NCBI GenBank assembly: GCA_963972425.1
Contig: CAXAUF010000032.1
Coordinates: forward strand, 1 to 34,244
Direction: 5' to 3'
Length of the DNA stretch: 34,244 nt
DNA from: Algorimicrobium sp002414705
GTDB taxonomy: Bacteria; Bacteroidota; Bacteroidia; Flavobacteriales; Flavobacteriaceae
Shown here: positions 31,129-34,244 of the stretch, in pieces
How positions within the stretch are numbered: position 1 is the first letter of the stretch
Layout of the letters: every line of letters starts with the position of its first letter
The notes under the pieces: model-generated
Database searches by the model: none
The model's input: only the letters and a program-made list of their open reading frames with translations
Told to the model about the DNA's origin: nothing
Position numbers and translations under genes: made by a program

Positions 31129-32340
31129 ATGATACGAGCAACAATAAAATTGATGCTAGATGGGAAACCTATGGCTGATGGCGACTATGCTGTTTACTTA
31201 AGAATTTTGAAAGATAGAAAGCAAAAGAAGATTAGTTTAGGTCTATCATGTAAGAAAGAGAATTTTGTAAATGAATCTTTTACAAAGCAGCATCCAAGCT
31301 ACCAAACAGAAAATGAAATACTATTAAAACTAAAAGGAAGAGCATTAGAAATTATAAGGTCATTTAAACTTGACCATAAGAATTTTACTTTAGAAGAATT
31401 TGAAGAAGCCTTCAGAGGTGTTAAAACAACACAAAGAGTGAAGGTGATTGACTTCTTCAATGAAATAATTAGTGAAATGACAAGGTCAGGCAGAATTAGT
31501 AATGCTAAAGCTTATAACGACACTAAAGACTCTTTAAAAAAGTTTAATGGAAAGAATTTTAGCTTTGAAGATGTTACTCCCACATTTTTAGAAAAGTATG
31601 AAGTTTTCTTAAGAGAAAACGGAAGTAAAAATGGAGGTATTGCATTTAGAATGCGTGAATTTAGGTCTATCTTTAATAAGGCTAGAAAACGAAAATTAAT
31701 TCCAAAAGAACCTTATCCTTTTGAAGATTATAAAATTTCAAAGTTAAAAACCGAATCTAATAAAATAGCTTTGACATTAGAAGAGTACAAAGCAATAAAA
31801 AAAGTTGACTTAACGAGCCAGCCACATTTGTTAGAAGCTTACAATTATTTTTTGTTTTCCATTTTGACTAGAGGAATGAATTTTCAAGATATGATGCTAC
31901 TAAAATGGAGCAATATCAGAAATGGAAGAATCTATTACACGAGGTCTAAAACCAAAGGGAAGATTAACCTTGAGATTATTCCTTCTGTGCAAAAAATTCT
32001 GGACTATTATAAAGGGCAGAATAGACCTACTCAATTTGTGTTTCCAATTTTACTTAAAGAGGATTTAAGCCCGCAGCAGATAGCTTACAGAAAACAAAAA
32101 GTATTGAGAAGGTATAACTTAAAGCTAAAGGAAATTGCAAAACTGGCAGGTGTTAACAAATCGATAACCTCTTATGTTGCAAGACACAGTTTTGCTACCA
32201 TTTTAAAAATGAAAGGAACTCCAATTGAAAAAATTTCAGAAATGATGGGGCATACTGATGTATCAATAACTATAGCCTATTTAAAAGAGTTTTCAGATGA
32301 GGATTTAGATATAGAAAATCGAAAATTCATGGACTTATAA
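31129..32340 (+). CDS. int: Tyrosine site-specific recombinase (integrase)
   Basis: Phage-type integrase that should insert and excise the element. The 403 residues have an N-terminal arm-binding-like region (1-95), a SAM-like core-binding domain (about 103-205) and a catalytic domain (about 215-403). Active-site residues: R248 in LTRGMNF, a Lys in TRSKTKGK, R352 and H353 in YVARHSFAT, H375 in MGHTD, and the nucleophile Y384 in TIAYL. The usual His of HxxR is Tyr349, a common state in Bacteroidetes integrases with YVARHS. It lies 3.5 kb from the tRNA, not directly beside it, so the true att site should be confirmed. A strong hairpin follows. Confidence 0.92.
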   Translation: MIRATIKLMLDGKPMADGDYAVYLRILKDRKQKKISLGLSCKKENFVNESFTKQHPSYQTENEILLKLKGRALEIIRSFKLDHKNFTLEEFEEAFRGVKTTQRVKVIDFFNEIISEMTRSGRISNAKAYNDTKDSLKKFNGKNFSFEDVTPTFLEKYEVFLRENGSKNGGIAFRMREFRSIFNKARKRKLIPKEPYPFEDYKISKLKTESNKIALTLEEYKAIKKVDLTSQPHLLEAYNYFLFSILTRGMNFQDMMLLKWSNIRNGRIYYTRSKTKGKINLEIIPSVQKILDYYKGQNRPTQFVFPILLKEDLSPQQIAYRKQKVLRRYNLKLKEIAKLAGVNKSITSYVARHSFATILKMKGTPIEKISEMMGHTDVSITIAYLKEFSDEDLDIENRKFMDL

Positions 32341-32363
32341 CTTAATTCAAATAATCATTTTAT

Positions 32364-32397
32364 AACAGGCTAATTTCATATGAGATTAGCCTGTTTT
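32364..32397 (+). terminator. Integrase terminator hairpin
   Basis: AACAGGCTAAT (32364-32374) pairs perfectly with ATTAGCCTGTT (32385-32395) around the loop TTCATATGAG, followed by a TTTT stretch. It lies 24 bases after the integrase stop. The core AGGCTAA/TTAGCCT recurs in a second hairpin at 33456-33480. Confidence 0.7.
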
Positions 32398-32402
32398 CAT
32401 TA

Positions 32403-32417
32403 TATCGTGATACGATA
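32403..32417. promoter_or_regulatory. 15-bp palindrome upstream of the ATPase-DUF3871 pair
   Basis: TATCGT (32403-32408), GAT, then ACGATA (32412-32417) make an almost perfect 15-bp palindrome 50 bases before the ATPase ATG. It is a good candidate operator for this transcription unit. No clear TAnnTTTG box was found nearby. Confidence 0.5.
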
Positions 32418-32466
32418 AACATAATTATTAAAACAAATTAATATTAACCTTCAAAAACATAAAATT

Positions 32467-33348
32467 ATGCAATTAAAACAGAGTAAAAGAGAAAATGTAA
32501 AATTGAGATTAGGCATCTCAGGACCAAGTGGATTTGGTAAAACACATAGTGCTTTATTATTAGCCTATGGAATGACAAATGACTGGAAGAAAGTAGCGGT
32601 CATCGACACAGAGAATTCATCGGCTAGTTTATATTCAAATTTGGGAGAATTCAATGTATTGGACTTACAAGCTCCATTTTCACCTACTAGATATATTGAA
32701 GCCATAGAAGTCTGTGAAAAAGCAGGAATAGAGGTTTTGATCATAGATTCAGTAAGCCATGAGTGGAATGGAACAGGAGGCTGTCTACAGATACATGAAA
32801 AGCTTGGAGGTAGATTTCAGGATTGGGCACGTGTAACTCCAATGCATCAAGCTTTCATTGATAAGATTTTACAATCTACTTGTCATATTATCACAACCAC
32901 AAGAAGAAAGATAGATTATTCTTTAGATGTAGGGTCAAATGGTAGAACTAAAGTTGTGAAACATGGGACTAAAGAAATTACGAGAGAAGGCTTCGAATAT
33001 GAGCTGACTGTAAATTTTGAATTAATTAATGACCAGCATCTGGTTAAAGCTTCAAAAGATCGAACAGGGCTTTATATGAATAAGCCAGAATTTGTCATTA
33101 ATTCAGCCACAGGACGTAAGTTGCTTCAATGGTGTTGTGCTATACCTGTTCCTGTTACAGTTAATGATGTTGTAGAGAAGATTAATTCTGCTTTATCAGT
33201 TTCTGAATTAACAAAATTATACAATGATAATCCTTCATTTCAACAAACTTTACAATCACAATTTAGAAGCAAAAAAGACCAGTTAGAACAATTAGTTAAA
33301 CCAGAAAATTTTAGTCAAAATGGAAATAGTATCAGTAACAGAGCTTAA
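32467..33348 (+). CDS. Sak4-like AAA_24 ATPase (RecA-fold, phage recombination type)
   Basis: A 293-residue ATPase of the AAA_24 family, to which the phage single-strand annealing-type protein Sak4 belongs; these have only a RecA core. Walker A is GPSGFGKT at 19-26, followed by VAVIDTENSSAS with E49 (a RecA-like catalytic position). Walker B is VLIIDSVSHEW with D94, and a conserved HIITTTRRK strand follows. After about residue 225 the sequence is variable and polar. The ATG follows a purine-rich stretch. The DUF3871 gene starts inside its end (29-base overlap), so the two proteins are made together. Homologous recombination or repair of element DNA is the likely role, inferred from Sak4. Confidence 0.82.
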   Translation: MQLKQSKRENVKLRLGISGPSGFGKTHSALLLAYGMTNDWKKVAVIDTENSSASLYSNLGEFNVLDLQAPFSPTRYIEAIEVCEKAGIEVLIIDSVSHEWNGTGGCLQIHEKLGGRFQDWARVTPMHQAFIDKILQSTCHIITTTRRKIDYSLDVGSNGRTKVVKHGTKEITREGFEYELTVNFELINDQHLVKASKDRTGLYMNKPEFVINSATGRKLLQWCCAIPVPVTVNDVVEKINSALSVSELTKLYNDNPSFQQTLQSQFRSKKDQLEQLVKPENFSQNGNSISNRA

Positions 33349-34244
33349 CAAGCAACGTAATGGAGTATTTAATAATCCTGAAGGTATTCCTGAAATTGTG
33401 CATCCTTTGCAAATACCTTCAGAAAATAAAGTATATCAACATAACCCATTTATAGAGGCTAACACAAAAGAGGTTAGCCTTTCTACTTTAAAACATGATT
33501 GCATTATTCCAGTATTTTCAAAAGATAATGAAAAGACTTTAGCGCATCAAGAGTTTATAGAGATAGCTCAAGACTGTATTGGTAAGGTATTTTCTCATCA
33601 TACAATTGAAGTGCCAGAGGTTAGAGTTTCTCACCAGATTAAAGGCAGGACAGCTGATGCCATTTACAAGCCTGTAAAAGAACTTTTAGAACATGAAAAA
33701 ACTCAGTATTTTGAAAGGATGGCGTTCATCATTAGAATTCCATCTATAACAGAAAACATTAATGGTCATGATGTTTCATTAACTGTTGGAGGAGTTAGAG
33801 CTTACAACCAAGAAAATCTGTATAACAGAAAAACGTATGAGAAGTTTAAGTTCTTTATAGGTTTTCAAAATATGGTGTGTTGTAATCTATGTATTTCTAC
33901 AGATGGTTATCAAGATGAAATTCGAGTAGGGAACTATTCTGAGTTACAATCTAAAATCATGGACTTAATAGAGGGGTATAATGCACAAACTCATTTACAG
34001 GAAATGAAGCAACTATGTCAGCATAATTTAACTGAACAGCAATTTGCTCAGCTAATAGGTAGAGCAAGATTATATAACTTTTTACCTAAACAGGAAAAGG
34101 CTCTAATTCCAGAATTAATGCTTAATGATGGACAGATTTCTACAGTAGCAAAAGACTATTATTTAGATGATAGCTTTTGTAGGAACGAGAATGGAGATAT
34201 TAACCTTTGGAGTGTATATAATCTATTTACAGGAGCTAATAAGA
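33320..34244 (+). CDS. DUF3871 family protein, 3' end beyond the window
   Basis: Read directly from the sequence: an open frame from ATG 33320 (MEIVSVTELNKQRNGVF) continues for 308 codons to the window end without a stop, so the gene is partial. It matches DUF3871, a family of Bacteroidetes mobile elements, by VRVSHQIKGRTADAIYKPVKELL, MAFIIRIPSI, FKFFIGFQNMVCCNLCISTDGY and the C-terminal WSVYNLFTGANK. The layout of a cysteine-containing central strand and a C-terminal T-G-A motif recalls the DUF932/DUF945 phage-plasmid family, but distant kinship is a guess. Its overlap with the Sak4-like ATPase gene indicates coupled expression and suggests a partner role in DNA metabolism. An inverted repeat lies inside codons 46-54. 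Confidence 0.8.
   Translation, partial: MEIVSVTELNKQRNGVFNNPEGIPEIVHPLQIPSENKVYQHNPFIEANTKEVSLSTLKHDCIIPVFSKDNEKTLAHQEFIEIAQDCIGKVFSHHTIEVPEVRVSHQIKGRTADAIYKPVKELLEHEKTQYFERMAFIIRIPSITENINGHDVSLTVGGVRAYNQENLYNRKTYEKFKFFIGFQNMVCCNLCISTDGYQDEIRVGNYSELQSKIMDLIEGYNAQTHLQEMKQLCQHNLTEQQFAQLIGRARLYNFLPKQEKALIPELMLNDGQISTVAKDYYLDDSFCRNENGDINLWSVYNLFTGANK
33456..33480 (+). repeat. Intragenic hairpin in the DUF3871 gene
   Basis: AGGCTAAC (33456-33463) and GTTAGCCT (33473-33480) are perfect inverted copies around a 9-base loop and are followed by TTCTACTTT. The core AGGCTAA/TTAGCCT is the same as in the integrase terminator at 32364-32395, 1.1 kb upstream. It could be an internal attenuator, a protein-binding site or chance. 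Confidence 0.45.

Larger units (their letters stand above)
27630..34244 (+). mobile_element. Left part of a tRNA-anchored integrative element
   Basis: From the tRNA 3' end to the window end all seven genes lie on + and are of accessory type: unknown, HTH excisionase-like, DUF5131, DUF3987, tyrosine integrase, Sak4-like ATPase, DUF3871. Arginine is written almost only as AGA/AGG here (for example every Arg codon I read in the DUF5131 gene), while genes such as lepA often use CGT. Overlapping gene pairs and an adjacent tRNA are typical of integrative elements. The right end and the second attachment site are outside the window, and I could not find a repeat of the tRNA 3' end inside it. No relaxase, T4SS or capsid gene is visible, so the class of element is open. 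Confidence 0.75.

Noticed and set aside
27600..34244. Second att copy (repeat of the tRNA 3' end) inside the window
   Set aside because: I looked for the T-arm/acceptor sequence downstream and found no second copy, so the right end must lie outside or the att core is short.

Overview
The window looks like chromosomal DNA from a Bacteroidetes bacterium, most likely a marine-type Flavobacteriaceae. The DNA is low in G+C. Many starts are preceded by the Bacteroidetes -7 promoter element TAnnTTTG. Lipoproteins and outer-membrane proteins are common, and the gene set is typical of the family (OMP_b-brl_3 receptor, PD40 propeller lipoprotein, M1/M28/S8/S41 exported peptidases, DUF4345, DUF202, rnpA followed by a C-terminal processing peptidase). 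I cannot name the genus.

Bases 1-610 hold no gene. They are extremely A+T rich and carry one perfect TTATCCACA DnaA box plus several related 9-mers, some as an inverted pair, so this is a candidate replication origin. Next comes a + strand cluster of rpiB, a zinc-type cation diffusion facilitator and an ElaA-type acetyltransferase (611-2448). It meets tail to tail a - strand operon rnpA > S41 peptidase > double OmpA-domain protein (5345-2445). A divergent promoter region with an FNR/CRP-like palindrome leads to a two-gene + operon: a GCS2-type carboxylate-amine ligase fused to CBS domains, and an aspartoacylase-like zinc hydrolase (5474-8519). A - strand block follows, with MBL hydrolase > S8 lipoprotein peptidase > M1 lipoprotein aminopeptidase (12917-8569). 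Then come DUF202 and a CPA1-type antiporter with a TrkA-N domain (+), an AAA_14/DUF4143 ATPase (-), lepA (-), a TonB-receptor-like barrel (+), a PD40 lipoprotein (-), and a divergent M28 lipoprotein peptidase + DUF4345 + dus run (+). The core part ends with rbfA > FtsX-type permease (-) and methylmalonyl-CoA epimerase (+).

At 27556-27629 there is a CAU-anticodon tRNA with a clear promoter and terminator. Everything after it (27717-34244, all + strand) reads as the left part of an integrative element that probably used this tRNA as its attachment site: an unrecognised 294-residue protein, an excisionase-like HTH protein, a DUF5131 (phage Gp37/Gp68) protein with a three-cysteine motif, a DUF3987 P-loop protein, a tyrosine integrase, a Sak4-like RecA-fold ATPase (AAA_24), and a DUF3871 protein that runs off the end. 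The element uses AGA/AGG for arginine almost throughout, whereas the host genes often use CGT/CGC. Its genes overlap in translationally coupled pairs. It carries TCTACA iterons spaced about one helical turn apart, a 15-bp palindrome and two related hairpins. No second att site, relaxase or capsid gene is visible, so the type of element (phage remnant, mobilizable island or ICE) is undecided.

Most functions come from family recognition in the translated sequence. Regulatory sites are read by eye against known consensus patterns and are less certain.
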